This document shows positions 44,824 through 53,757 of a DNA stretch of 64,000 nucleotides, in pieces (position 1 is the stretch's first letter; every line of letters starts with the position of its first letter). The notes beneath the pieces are model-generated. The model saw nothing but the letters and a program-made list of their open reading frames with translations, searched no databases and had not been told where the DNA came from. The translations under genes were made by a program, and so were the position numbers. The stretch is from Streptomyces sp. CB02009 (GTDB lineage Bacteria; Actinomycetota; Actinomycetes; Streptomycetales; Streptomycetaceae): contig NZ_LIVV01000006.1 in NCBI RefSeq assembly GCF_001905825.1, forward strand, positions 372,001 through 436,000, in the 5' to 3' direction.

Positions 44824-45201
44824 TTAGCCGGCGGTGAAGGCGGCGTACTCGTCGGCGGTGAGCAGGTCCTCCGGCTCGCCCGTGAGCCGTACCTTGAACA
44901 GCCAGCCGCCCTCGAACGGAGCGGTGTTCACGAGGGACGGGTCGTCCACGACGTCCTGGTTGGCCTCGACGATCTCGCCCGTCACCGGCGCGTACAGGTC
45001 GCTGACCGACTTGGTGGACTCCAGCTCGCCGCAGGACTCGCCCGCGGTCACCGTGTCGCCGACCGCCGGGAGCTGGGCGTAGACGACGTCACCGAGCGCG
45101 TTGGCCGCGAACTCCGTGATGCCGACCGTCGCGACGCCGTCCTCGACGGCCGACAGCCACTCGTGCTCCTTGGTGTAGCGCAGCTGCTGGGGGTTGCTCA
45201 T
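44824..45201 (-). CDS. gcvH: Glycine cleavage system H protein
   Basis: A 125-residue lipoyl carrier that shuttles the aminomethyl group between P, T and L proteins. The lipoylation Lys is in ESTKSVSDLYAPVTGEI, and the start RYTKEHEWL is typical. It lies between gcvT (77 bp upstream) and glyA. The P-protein gene gcvP is not in this window. Confidence 0.96.
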   Translation of the reverse strand: MSNPQQLRYTKEHEWLSAVEDGVATVGITEFAANALGDVVYAQLPAVGDTVTAGESCGELESTKSVSDLYAPVTGEIVEANQDVVDDPSLVNTAPFEGGWLFKVRLTGEPEDLLTADEYAAFTAG

Positions 45202-45278
45202 GACCTGATTCTCCTGGATCGAGGGAGTGCTGATGAACGGGGGTCTTGCGGGATGAGACGCGAAGTGAGACGGATACG

Positions 45279-46403
45279 TCACTTCTGGCGCTTGTAGAAC
45301 GGCAGCGCGACGACCTCGTACGGCTCGTGGGTACCGCGGATGTCCACACCTACACCCTGGGTGCCGGGCTCGGCGTGCGCCGCGTCCACGTACGCGATGG
45401 CGATCGGCTTTCCGAGCGTCGGGGACGGGGCCCCGGAGGTGACCTCGCCGATCACCACGCCGTCCTTGACGACGGAGAAACCGGCGCGCGGGACCCGGCG
45501 GCCCTCGGCGACCAGGCCGACGAGCTTGCGCGGCGGGGCGGTCTCGGCGCGCTCGGCGGCCTTCTCCAGCGCCTCACGGCCGACGAAGCGGCCGTCGTTG
45601 GTCGTCTTCTCGAACTTCACGACCCGGCCCAGGCCCGCGTCGAAGGGGGTCAGCGCGGTGGTCAGCTCGTGGCCGTACAGCGGCATGCCCGCCTCCAGGC
45701 GGAGCGTGTCGCGGCAGGACAGGCCGCAGGGGATCAGCCCGACCGGCGCGCCGGCCTCGGTCAGCGCCCTCCAGACGCCCTCGGCGTGCTCGGGCTTCAG
45801 GAACAGCTCGAAGCCGTCCTCGCCGGTGTAGCCGGTACGGGCGATCAGCGCGGGCACGCCGGCGACCGTGCCGGGCAGGCCGGCGTAGTACTTCAGACCG
45901 TCCAGGTCGGCGTCCGTGATCGCCTTCAGGATGCCGGGGGACTCCGGGCCCTGGACCGCGATCAGGGCGTACGCGTCACGGTCGTCCCGCACCTCGGCGT
46001 CGAAGCCCGCCGCGCGCTCCGTCAGCGCGTCCAGGACGGTCTGCGCGTTCGAGGCGTTGGCGACGACCATGTACTCCGTCTCGCCGAGGCGGTAGACGAT
46101 CAGGTCGTCGAGGATGCCGCCGTCCTCCTGGCAGATCATCGTGTAGCGGGCGCGGCCGACGCCCACCGTGGAGATGTTGCCGACGAGGGCGTGGTCGAGG
46201 AGCTCGACCGCCTGCGGGCCGGTGACGGTGATCTCGCCCATGTGGGAGAGGTCGAAGAGGCCCGCCTTGGTCCGGACGGCGATGTGCTCGTCCCGCTCGC
46301 TGCCGTACCGGAGCGGCATGTCCCAGCCGGCGAAGTCGGTCATGGTCGCGCCCAGCGAACGATGCAGGGCATCGAGGGCGGTCAGACGGGGGGCAGTGCT
46401 CAT
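45279..46403 (-). CDS. gcvT: Aminomethyltransferase (glycine cleavage T protein)
   Basis: A 374-residue folate-dependent enzyme that releases ammonia from the H-protein-bound intermediate and forms methylene-tetrahydrofolate. Family blocks are LHRSLGATMTDFAGWDMPLRYGS, FDLSHMGEITVTG, TGYTGEDGFELF and LRLEAGMPLYGHEL. ATG 46403 is the normal family start; the open frame runs on upstream through the riboswitch. First gene of the riboswitch-controlled operon. Confidence 0.95.
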   Translation of the reverse strand: MSTAPRLTALDALHRSLGATMTDFAGWDMPLRYGSERDEHIAVRTKAGLFDLSHMGEITVTGPQAVELLDHALVGNISTVGVGRARYTMICQEDGGILDDLIVYRLGETEYMVVANASNAQTVLDALTERAAGFDAEVRDDRDAYALIAVQGPESPGILKAITDADLDGLKYYAGLPGTVAGVPALIARTGYTGEDGFELFLKPEHAEGVWRALTEAGAPVGLIPCGLSCRDTLRLEAGMPLYGHELTTALTPFDAGLGRVVKFEKTTNDGRFVGREALEKAAERAETAPPRKLVGLVAEGRRVPRAGFSVVKDGVVIGEVTSGAPSPTLGKPIAIAYVDAAHAEPGTQGVGVDIRGTHEPYEVVALPFYKRQK

Positions 46404-46465
46404 GGGGTGGCTCCCGGGTCCCAAGGGCGTGATCGGTGACGAAAACACATGACGGGCGAGGACGT

Positions 46466-46667
46466 CCTCCCCATCTGTCATGGAACCTGAGAGGTTCACC
46501 GAGAGCATCTCGTCGCCGAGAGATCGGTTTGCACCTTGGGTGGGGACACGGCACGTGTCCCGCTTTTCAGATCTGCCTCATCCACGCGGTACGGGGCCTG
46601 AGAGATTCAAGGGAGGGTCTTGCTCCTTCGGCGTCCGGACACGCCTGGCGTCCGGAACTCTCCCGCG
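46466..46667 (-). promoter_or_regulatory. Tandem glycine riboswitch upstream of gcvT
   Basis: On the minus strand two aptamers follow each other. Aptamer 1 begins GGGAGAG and has GCCGAAGGAGCAA and AATCTCTCAGGC. Aptamer 2 has CCCAAGGTGCAAACC, GAACCTCTCAGG and then CATGACAGATGGGGAGG. These are the conserved cores of glycine riboswitches. The second aptamer ends about 60 nt before the gcvT start, so glycine binding should switch on the glycine-cleavage operon. Confidence 0.93.
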
Positions 46668-46704
46668 CGGATTCGAGCGGCCGGTATGCGATTGTGTGGC
46701 GACT

Positions 46705-46723
46705 GTGCGCGCCTGGCGCGCAC
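46705..46723. promoter_or_regulatory. 19-nt perfect palindrome upstream of the riboswitch
   Basis: GTGCGCGCC-T-GGCGCGCAC lies about 40 bp upstream of the riboswitch 5' end and about 100 bp before the divergent P-loop gene. It could be an operator for either unit. Confidence 0.4.
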
Positions 46724-46756
46724 ATCATTGCACGCGAGGTCGGCGGGGCACATCGC

Positions 46757-46784
46757 TTGTGTCCCATTACCGCTTCTTTACACT
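46757..46784 (+). promoter_or_regulatory. Possible sigma-70-type promoter of the P-loop gene
   Basis: TTGTGT (46757) and TACACT (46779) are separated by 16 bp, about 43 bp before the ATG at 46827. Confidence 0.35.
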
Positions 46785-46826
46785 TTGTGGGCAAGGGTCT
46801 TCCCAGGCCCGGCAGGGGGAGAAGCG

Positions 46827-47489
46827 ATGAGGTTCCAGCACACCGGCGCTTACGCGCCGAGTACCGGCATACCGTCCCAGCGAGCCCGTGCCAGGACCCG
46901 CGGCCGCGGGCGGCTCCTGCGCGACCTGCGCGAGCGCGGCGGCCGCGGCCCCCGCGCCCTCACCTTCGCCGCCGGCGACGTGGTGGTGGTCTCCGGGCTG
47001 CCCGGCAGCGGCAAGTCCACCCTCATGCGGCGCGCCGCAGAGGGCGCCGGCGTCGACTCCCAGGACACCCGGGAGCGCTGGGAGGCCCGGATGCCCCGCC
47101 TGCTGCCGTACGCCGTCTACCGCCCGCTGGTCCGGATCGCGCACTACGCGGGGCTGCGCCGCGCCCTGCGTTCCGGCGCCGGAGTGATCGTCCACGACTG
47201 CGGCACCCAGTCCTGGGTGCGGGGCTGGCTCGCCCGGGAGGCCCGCCGCCGCGGCCGGTCCCTCCACCTGGTCCTGCTCGACGTCGACCCGGACACCGCC
47301 CGCGCGGGCCAGCGGGCCCGCGGCCGGGGCGTCTCGTCGTACGCCTTCGCCCGGCACCGGCGGGCCGTCGGCCGCCTCGTCGCGGCGGCGGAGTCCGGGC
47401 GGCTGCCGCACGGCTGCGCCTCCGCGACCCTGCTCGACCGGGACGCGGCGGACACCCTGCGGAAGATCGGCTTCCGGGGGGCGGCCTGA
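46827..47489 (+). CDS. P-loop nucleoside-kinase-like ATPase
   Basis: A 220-residue cytoplasmic protein. Walker A is VVVVSGLPGSGKSTLM, and later GAGVIVHDCGTQSWVRGWLAREA and LHLVLLDVDPDTARAGQRARGRGVSSYAFARHRRAV look like the lid and Arg-rich region of small kinases (AAA_33 type). The N-terminal 45 residues are very basic and may bind nucleic acid. The substrate is unknown. GGGGGAG precedes the ATG. Confidence 0.75.
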   Translation: MRFQHTGAYAPSTGIPSQRARARTRGRGRLLRDLRERGGRGPRALTFAAGDVVVVSGLPGSGKSTLMRRAAEGAGVDSQDTRERWEARMPRLLPYAVYRPLVRIAHYAGLRRALRSGAGVIVHDCGTQSWVRGWLAREARRRGRSLHLVLLDVDPDTARAGQRARGRGVSSYAFARHRRAVGRLVAAAESGRLPHGCASATLLDRDAADTLRKIGFRGAA

Positions 47490-47740
47490 GGCGGCGGCCC
47501 GGGCCGTACGCCCGGCGGGAACGGGGCGGGGCGCCGCGAGCCGCGCCGGGGCGTCGGGCGCGGTCGGCGGCGGCCCGTGGCGGCGGCCCGCACCGTCGAC
47601 CCGGCTCGCGCCGCTGTGACGTACGCCGCTGTCCCGGTGCGCCCGTACCCCTTCTTTTGGCCACGGCGGCGCCGGGGCGGCGTTAGGGTGCTGCCGGGGC
47701 GGCCGGTACGGCAGGCCGTGCGAGAAGGGGAAACGGGACC

Positions 47741-48481
47741 GTGGACGTGACGTGGCCGGGCAACGAGCTCGAAGAGGTCCTTGCCGCCTCCCTCGGCAAC
47801 CCCTCGGCGGGCGCCCGACTGGTCGAGGTCCTCGGCCGCAGCCCGGTCTGGGTGCCCCTGCCCAACGGCGGCGGGCCCGACAGCCCGAACCTGGACCTCG
47901 CCACCATGGAGATCGACGGCGCGGCCTACGTCCCCGTCTTCAGCTCCGAGGAGCAGTTCCTCGCCTGTGTCGGCAGCCACATGTCGTTCACCGTCGCCCC
48001 GGCCCGTGACTTCGCCCGCGGCCTGCCCCCGCAGCTCGGCATCGCCGTGAACCCGGGCGGCGTCGTCGGCGTCCCGCTGCCCCCGCCGGCCGTCGCAGAA
48101 CTCTGCCGCGTCGGCCGCACCCCGCTGGACGGGCCCGCCACCGGCGGCCGCGTCCGGCTCTTCGAGCCCGACTGGCAGGACGACCCGGTCGACTTCCTCG
48201 CCGCCGCGTCCGCCGAGTTCGATGCCACCGGCGTCGTCACCACCGCCCGCCGGGCCCTCGCCAGCGTCGAGGGCACCGAGCCCGCGCTCTTCATCGGCGT
48301 GCAGCTCGCCGCCTGGGACGGCGTCGACCGCAACGCGCCCCTGGACGCCCTCGGCCGCGCCCTCGGCCGCGTCGAATGCGCCTGGCCGGTCAACCTCATC
48401 CTGCTCGACATGGCACAGGATCCGGTCGGCGACTGGATGCTGGAGCGGGTGCGGCCCTTCTACCAGCGCGCCGCCGTGTGA
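47741..48481 (+). CDS. SseB-family protein, copy 1
   Basis: A 246-residue protein related to enhanced serine sensitivity protein SseB. N-terminal NELEEVLAASLGNPSAGARLVEVLGRSPVWVPLP and YVPVFSSEEQFLACVG are typical, as is the C-terminal SseB_C-like half with FIGVQLAAWDGVDRN and LILLDMAQDPVGDWML. The molecular function of the family is unclear. The closeness to serine/glycine genes (gcv, glyA, sdaA) is notable. Start GTG 47741. Confidence 0.8.
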   Translation: MDVTWPGNELEEVLAASLGNPSAGARLVEVLGRSPVWVPLPNGGGPDSPNLDLATMEIDGAAYVPVFSSEEQFLACVGSHMSFTVAPARDFARGLPPQLGIAVNPGGVVGVPLPPPAVAELCRVGRTPLDGPATGGRVRLFEPDWQDDPVDFLAAASAEFDATGVVTTARRALASVEGTEPALFIGVQLAAWDGVDRNAPLDALGRALGRVECAWPVNLILLDMAQDPVGDWMLERVRPFYQRAAV

Positions 48482-48593
48482 CGGACGGCCTGTTTAAGCT
48501 GAACTTCTCGACAGCAGGACGGACGTCGCCAGGACGGACGTCAGGGACGGACGTCGGAACAGACGTGGTGACGGAAGAGGGGCGGGACCCAGG

Positions 48594-49385
48594 GTGAGCG
48601 CGTCAGGCACCGCTGCGACCGGACAGGTCGAGCACATGCTGCGCCAGGTGGCACCCGGACGCTACGACGCGTACGAGCAGTTGCTGCACGCCCTCGCCGA
48701 CGGCGAGCTCTGGATGCTGCTCTGGCACGGCTCGCCCGGCTCGTCCGACGCCCAGTACGGGAACATGAAGGTCGACGGCTTCGGCTACGCGCCCTGCGTC
48801 ACCTCCGCCCAGGAACTCGCCGCCTCGGGCTGGCACCGCGCCCATGAGCTCGTCACCGGCCGGGAGATCGCCCGCGCCCTCTACCCCGACCGCTGGGGCG
48901 TCTGGCTGAATCCGCACGCCCCCGGCGGTGGCGTCGGCATCCCCTGGGCCGATCTGCGCCGGATCGCCACCGGCCTCGACCGGATGCCCGCGGGGCCGCT
49001 CCGGGTCACCGAGCCCACCCTGGAGATCCCGCAGTTCTACGCCCTGCTCACGCAGAACGCGCACCGCACCCCGGCCGTCCGGTCTCTGCGCCGCGGCTGG
49101 GTGCAGCCCGCGCTCGGTTCCCCGTACCTCGTCATCGGTCTCGACCTGTACGACACCTCGCAGGCGGCCGTCGACACGGTCCGGGCGATGATGCGCCAGT
49201 CCATCGGCGCCGTACCCGAGGGGCTGCCCGTCTCGACGGTCGCCCTCTCCGACGGGTACGACCCGGTGGCGCTCTGGCTGCGGGCGAACGGCCGCCCGTT
49301 CTACGACCGCGAGGCGCACGCCGGACGCGGACCGGCCCCCGTTGCGGGGTACGGATACCCGCCACCCGCGCCGTCCGGATACTGA
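48594..49385 (+). CDS. SseB-family protein, copy 2
   Basis: A 263-residue paralogue of the preceding gene: ALADGELWMLLWHGSPGSSDAQYGNMKVDGFGYAPCVTS and YLVIGLDLYDTSQAAVDTVRAMMRQ align with the SseB core. The C-tail is a short Gly/Pro/Tyr-rich stretch. The start at 48594 is a GTG following a GGGGCGGGACC-type leader. The two genes are probably cotranscribed and end at a strong stem-loop. Confidence 0.75.
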   Translation: MSASGTAATGQVEHMLRQVAPGRYDAYEQLLHALADGELWMLLWHGSPGSSDAQYGNMKVDGFGYAPCVTSAQELAASGWHRAHELVTGREIARALYPDRWGVWLNPHAPGGGVGIPWADLRRIATGLDRMPAGPLRVTEPTLEIPQFYALLTQNAHRTPAVRSLRRGWVQPALGSPYLVIGLDLYDTSQAAVDTVRAMMRQSIGAVPEGLPVSTVALSDGYDPVALWLRANGRPFYDREAHAGRGPAPVAGYGYPPPAPSGY

Positions 49386-49415
49386 GACGTACCCCTTCTC
49401 GCCTTCCGCCCCACC

Positions 49416-49447
49416 AGCCTCCGGAGCTCGCTCCGGAGGCTTTCGTT
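49416..49447 (+). terminator. Rho-independent terminator after the SseB-like pair
   Basis: A perfect 11-bp stem AGCCTCCGGAG-CTCG-CTCCGGAGGCT followed by TTTCGTT. Confidence 0.9.
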
Positions 49448-49748
49448 CGCCCCAATTGAGGAGCTCGAACGCCTAGTTGGGGGGACATGTCCGATTGGGG
49501 GGAAGAGGCCCCGAGATGGTCCGCTCACATGACCCCGACGTCCGGATAACGGAAGTCGCAGCACCGCATCACGTTTGAGCAAACATTCCTCGTCAGGGCT
49601 GGCGGGTGATCACAAGCGCATTGAAGACTCCCCGGAACACCGGGCGTTCGGCTCCTTTCGAGCACGTGCCCAGCAGGTTGTTCCACCGAGCCGCTACCCG
49701 CGGCGGGCAAGGGCCGGCTACCGGCGGCCGAGAGGGGTCCTCACCACG
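49448..49748. promoter_or_regulatory. Promoter region of the opp operon
   Basis: About 300 bp without a gene. It contains CCCCAATTG and TTGGGG elements (49470-49500: CCCCAA...TTGGGG...TTGGGG), a possible regulator-binding cluster, and an AT-richer tract near 49560-49640. No promoter boxes assigned. Confidence 0.35.
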
Positions 49749-50771
49749 ATGACGGCACCACTGCACGAGAAGAGTGCGGGCGAGGCGACCGCCACCGTCG
49801 ATGGCGCGCCCGACGCCCCCGGCACCCCCGGCGGCACCCCCGCCAAGGCGATCGAGGGCCGCTCGCCCTGGCAGATCGCCTGGACCCGCCTCAAGCGCGA
49901 CAAACTGGCCCTCGCGGGCGCCTTCATCGTCGTCTTCCTCGTCCTCGTCGCGATCTTCGCGCCGGTCATCGTGGGCCTCCTCGGCCACCCGCCGGACGAG
50001 TTCCACGAGGACCAGATCGACCCGCTGTTCGGCACCCCCATCGGTTCCTGGGGCGGCGTCAGCTCCGACTTCCTCTTCGGAGTCGAGCCCGTCAACGGCC
50101 GCGACGTCTTCAGCCGCATCGTCTACGGCGCCCGGATCTCGCTCCTCGTCGCCTTCCTCGCGGCCGTCTTCGCCGTCGTCCTCGGCACGATCCTCGGCAT
50201 CATCGCCGGCTACTTCGGCGGCTGGATCGACGCGGCCCTCAGCCGGGTCATGGACGTGATGCTCGCCTTCCCGCAGCTGCTCTTCACGAGCGCCCTGGTC
50301 TCCGTCCTGCCGAACCAGCTCCTCGGCCTCGACGGCTCCGGCGTCCGCATCGCCGCCCTGGTGCTCGTCATCGGCTTCTTCGGCTGGCCGTACGTGGGCC
50401 GCATCGTCCGCGGCCAGACCCTCTCGCTGCGCAACCGCGAGTACGTCGAGGCCGCGCAGAGCCTCGGCGCCGGCCGCCTCTACATCCTGCGCCGCGAGCT
50501 GCTGCCGAACCTGATCGCCCCGATCACGGTCTACGCGACCCTCATGATCCCCACCAACATCCTCACCGAAGCGGCGCTCAGCTTCCTCGGTGCCGGTGTG
50601 AAGCCGCCCACGGCCTCCTGGGGACAGATGCTGTCGACGGCCATCACCACCTACGAGTCGGATCCGCTGTTCATGGTGATCCCCGGCTTCGCGATCTTCA
50701 TCACCGTTCTGGCGTTCAACCTCTTCGGCGACGGCGTGCGTGACGCGCTCGACCCGAAGGGCTCCCGCTGA
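49749..50771 (+). CDS. oppC: Peptide ABC transporter permease (OppC-type)
   Basis: A 340-residue inner-membrane permease of the DppC/OppC family. It has an N-terminal helix (LALAGAFIVVFLVLVAIFAPVIVGLL), the periplasmic segment before FSRIVYGARISLLVAF, and the EAA coupling loop REYVEAAQSLGAGRLYILRRELLPNLIAP. The first 35 residues are an Ala/Pro/Gly-rich cytoplasmic tail. It heads the five-gene operon C-A-B-D-F. Confidence 0.93.
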   Translation: MTAPLHEKSAGEATATVDGAPDAPGTPGGTPAKAIEGRSPWQIAWTRLKRDKLALAGAFIVVFLVLVAIFAPVIVGLLGHPPDEFHEDQIDPLFGTPIGSWGGVSSDFLFGVEPVNGRDVFSRIVYGARISLLVAFLAAVFAVVLGTILGIIAGYFGGWIDAALSRVMDVMLAFPQLLFTSALVSVLPNQLLGLDGSGVRIAALVLVIGFFGWPYVGRIVRGQTLSLRNREYVEAAQSLGAGRLYILRRELLPNLIAPITVYATLMIPTNILTEAALSFLGAGVKPPTASWGQMLSTAITTYESDPLFMVIPGFAIFITVLAFNLFGDGVRDALDPKGSR

Positions 50772-50880
50772 CCGTTCGCCGACGACCCGCACGACCCGCC
50801 CCTGCCGCTGGCGACAGGAGGCTGAACCCCAATCGGCGGACCGCCGTACGGCCGCCACTATCCCGGAGGTTGCTGGACCC

Positions 50881-52644
50881 ATGCTGAAGAGCTCTCAGCG
50901 CAGAATCGCCGCGGGCGCGCTGCTCGCGGCGGCCACGATGGTCGTCACCACCGCGTGCGGTGGCGGCACCGGCGACAGCGGCGACAAGGGCAAGGGCGGT
51001 GCGCCCGGCTTCAACGCCGGTGTGAACAAGGTCGCCAACGCCTCCGACAAGAAGGGCGGCGAGCTGAAGTTCATCGGCTCGCAGGAGGCCGACTCGTGGG
51101 ACCCGCAGCGCGGCTACTACGGCTTCGTGTGGGACTTCGCGCGCTACTACACGCGTCAGCTGGTCACCTTCAAGGCCGAGCCGGGCGCCGCCTCCACCGA
51201 GCTGGTCCCGGACCTCGCCACCGACGCCGGCAAGGTCTCGGCCGACGGCCTCACCTACACCTTCACGCTGAAGGACGGGGTGACCTGGGAGGACGGCAAG
51301 CCGATCACCTCCAAGGACATCAAGTACGGCATCGAGCGCATCTGGGCCCAGGACGTCATCTCCGGCGGCCCGATCTACCTCCAGCAGGTCCTCGACCCCA
51401 AGGGCGAGTACAAGGGCCCCTACAAGGACACCTCCGCGGACAAGCTCGGCCTGAAGGCGATCGAGACCCCGGACGACAAGACCATCATCTTCAAGCTGCC
51501 GGTCGCCAACGGCGACTTCCTGCAGATGCTGGCCATGCCCGCCGCCTCCCCGGTCCGCCAGGACAAGGACACCAAGGCCAAGTACGGCCTGAAGCCCTTC
51601 TCCTCCGGCCCGTACAAGTGGCAGTCGTACACCCCGAACAAGTCCATCAAGCTCGTCCGCAACGACAAGTGGGACGCCAAGACGGACACCGTCCGCAAGG
51701 CCCTCCCGGACAGCGTCAGCGTCACGTTCACCACGAACGCCGACGACATGGACAACCGCCTCGTCGAGGGCGAGTACGACCTCGACATCAACGCCACGGG
51801 CGTCGGCGCCTCCGCCCGCCAGAAGGTGCTCCAGCAGCACAAGGGCAACGTCGACAACCCGCAGACGGGCTTCATCCGCTACGCGGTCTTCCCGCAGACG
51901 GTGATCCCCAACATCGACTGCCGCAAGGCCATCATCTACGCGGCCGACTCCAAGTCCCTCCAGACCGCCCGCGGCGGCCCGCAGGCCGGTGGCGACATCG
52001 CCTCCAACATGCTCCCGCCGGCGATCAAGGGCGCCGACCCGAAGGCCGACCCGTACGGCAAGCTCGGGGGCGCCCCGGACCTGGCCAAGGCCAAGGACGC
52101 GCTCAAGAAGTGCGGCAAGCCGAACGGCTTCAAGACCACGATCGCGGTCCGCAACAACAAGAAGATCGAGATCGCGACCGCCGAGTCCCTCCAGCAGTCG
52201 CTGAAGGCCGTCGGCATCGAGGCCGAGATCGACCAGTTCGACGGCGCCCAGACGTCCGGCATCATCGGTTCGCCGAAGGTCGTCAAGGACAAGGGCTACG
52301 GCATCATCATCATGGGCTGGGGCGCCGACTTCCCGAGCGGACAGGGCTTCCTGCAGCCGCTGGTCGACGGCCGCTTCATCCTCCAGAGCGGTAACAACAA
52401 CTTCTCGGAGCTGAACGACAAGGCCGTCAACGGCCTCTTCGACCAGGCGCTGAAGGAGACCGACCCGGTCAAGGCCGGCGAGCTCTACAAGCAGATCAAC
52501 ACGAAGGTGTCGGAGGCCGCGGTCTACCTGCCCTTCACCCACGAGAAGAACATCATCTGGCGCAGCTCCCGGCTGACCAACGTCTACACGGCGGACGCCT
52601 ACAACGGCCGCTACGACTACGCGTCGCTCGGCGTCGTCAAGTAA
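50881..52644 (+). CDS. oppA: Peptide ABC transporter substrate-binding lipoprotein (OppA-type)
   Basis: A 587-residue SBP_bac_5 lipoprotein anchored outside the membrane, capturing peptides or similar solutes. Signal MLKSSQRRIAAGALLAAATMVVTTAC ends in a lipobox Cys, and a Gly/Lys-rich linker follows. Family blocks are YTRQLVTFKA, LVPDLATDAGKVSADGLTYTFTLKDGVTWEDGKPIT and FSSGPYKWQSYTPNKSIKLVRND. It is followed by a perfect 38-nt palindrome that may keep its message level above that of the permeases. Confidence 0.93.
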   Translation: MLKSSQRRIAAGALLAAATMVVTTACGGGTGDSGDKGKGGAPGFNAGVNKVANASDKKGGELKFIGSQEADSWDPQRGYYGFVWDFARYYTRQLVTFKAEPGAASTELVPDLATDAGKVSADGLTYTFTLKDGVTWEDGKPITSKDIKYGIERIWAQDVISGGPIYLQQVLDPKGEYKGPYKDTSADKLGLKAIETPDDKTIIFKLPVANGDFLQMLAMPAASPVRQDKDTKAKYGLKPFSSGPYKWQSYTPNKSIKLVRNDKWDAKTDTVRKALPDSVSVTFTTNADDMDNRLVEGEYDLDINATGVGASARQKVLQQHKGNVDNPQTGFIRYAVFPQTVIPNIDCRKAIIYAADSKSLQTARGGPQAGGDIASNMLPPAIKGADPKADPYGKLGGAPDLAKAKDALKKCGKPNGFKTTIAVRNNKKIEIATAESLQQSLKAVGIEAEIDQFDGAQTSGIIGSPKVVKDKGYGIIIMGWGADFPSGQGFLQPLVDGRFILQSGNNNFSELNDKAVNGLFDQALKETDPVKAGELYKQINTKVSEAAVYLPFTHEKNIIWRSSRLTNVYTADAYNGRYDYASLGVVK

Positions 52645-52707
52645 TCCGACCCGTTCCACCGGCGCACCACCCGCCGCCAGGTCCGAAGGGCAGGTGATGG
52701 CCGAGGG

Positions 52708-52745
52708 CGGCGGCCGGGGGACCCGATCGGGTCCCCCGGCCGCCG
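52708..52745. terminator. Perfect 38-nt palindrome between oppA and oppB (attenuator or RNA-stabilising stem)
   Basis: Every base from 52708 to 52726 pairs with its partner from 52745 back to 52727 (arms start CGGCGGCCGGGGGACCC, centre GATC). No U-run follows. It lies 63 bp after the oppA stop and 13 bp before oppB. Such stems typically cause partial termination or protect the upstream message from 3' decay. Confidence 0.7.
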
Positions 52746-52758
52746 ACCGGCCGACCGC

Positions 52759-53757
52759 ATGCTTGCATACATAGTCCGGCGACTCTTCGCGGTCGTCGTG
52801 ATGCTGCTCGTCGTCACGCTCGTGACGCTCAGCATCTTCTTCCTCATACCCAAGCTGACCGGCAGCGACCCTGCCGCGATGTTCGTCGGCAAGCAGGCGG
52901 ATCCCGCATCCATCGAGGCCGTCCGGCAGAAACTGGGCCTGGACGAGCCGATCCTGGTGCAGTTCTGGCACTTCGTCTCCGGCATCTTCGTCGGTCGCGA
53001 CTACACCGGTGGCGGCGACACCATCCACTGCGCCGCGCCCTGCTTCGGCTACTCGTTCCGCACCGAGCAGGACGTCTGGTCGATGCTGGTCGACGCCTTC
53101 CCCGTCACCCTCTCCATGGTCATCGGCGCCGCCGTGCTGTGGCTGATCCTGGGTGTCTCCACGGGTGTCGTTTCCGCGCTCAAGCGGGGCACGATCATCG
53201 ACCGCGCGGCCATGATCACCGCGCTCGCCGGTGTCTCGCTGCCCATCTTCTTCACCGCCATGCTGGCGATGCTCGTCTTCCGTACCCAACTGGGCTGGCT
53301 CAACGCCTCGTACACGCCGATCACCGAGTCCGTCGGCGGCTGGTTCGGCGGCCTGCTGCTGCCCTGGGTGACCCTCGCCTTCCTGTACGCGGCGATGTAC
53401 GCGCGGCTCACCCGCGCCACCATGCTGGAGGTCCTCGGCGAGGACTACATCCGCACCGCGCGGGCCAAGGGCCTCCCGGAGTCCGTCGTGCTCGGCAAGC
53501 ACGCCATGCGCTCCACCATGACCCCCATCCTGACCATCTTCGGCATGGACCTCGGCGCCCTCGTCGGCGGCGCGATCCTGACCGAGACCGCGTTCAGCCT
53601 CCACGGCCTCGGCGGACTCGCCATCAAGGGCGTCAGCGAGCGCGACCTGCCGCTGATCCTGGCCGTCACGCTGATCACCGCGGCGTGCGTCGTCATCGCC
53701 AACCTCGTCGTGGACCTGCTGTACGCCGTGATCGACCCCCGAGTGAGGCTCGCATGA
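52759..53757 (+). CDS. oppB: Peptide ABC transporter permease (OppB-type)
   Basis: A 332-residue permease of the DppB/OppB family: N-terminal MLAYIVRRLFAVVVMLLVVTLVTLSIFFLI, the segment ADPASIEAVRQKLGLDEPILVQFWHF, and the EAA loop LGEDYIRTARAKGLPESVVLGKHAMRSTMTPIL. A loop with two Cys (HCAAPCFGY) sits between helix 1 and 2, slightly longer than usual. The stop overlaps the oppD start by 4 bp. Confidence 0.93.
   Translation: MLAYIVRRLFAVVVMLLVVTLVTLSIFFLIPKLTGSDPAAMFVGKQADPASIEAVRQKLGLDEPILVQFWHFVSGIFVGRDYTGGGDTIHCAAPCFGYSFRTEQDVWSMLVDAFPVTLSMVIGAAVLWLILGVSTGVVSALKRGTIIDRAAMITALAGVSLPIFFTAMLAMLVFRTQLGWLNASYTPITESVGGWFGGLLLPWVTLAFLYAAMYARLTRATMLEVLGEDYIRTARAKGLPESVVLGKHAMRSTMTPILTIFGMDLGALVGGAILTETAFSLHGLGGLAIKGVSERDLPLILAVTLITAACVVIANLVVDLLYAVIDPRVRLA

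Noticed and set aside
50716..53604. 962-codon minus-strand open frame opposite oppA/oppB
   Set aside because: Antisense to well-recognised transporter genes, with Val/Asp/Gly-biased sequence and no family motif.
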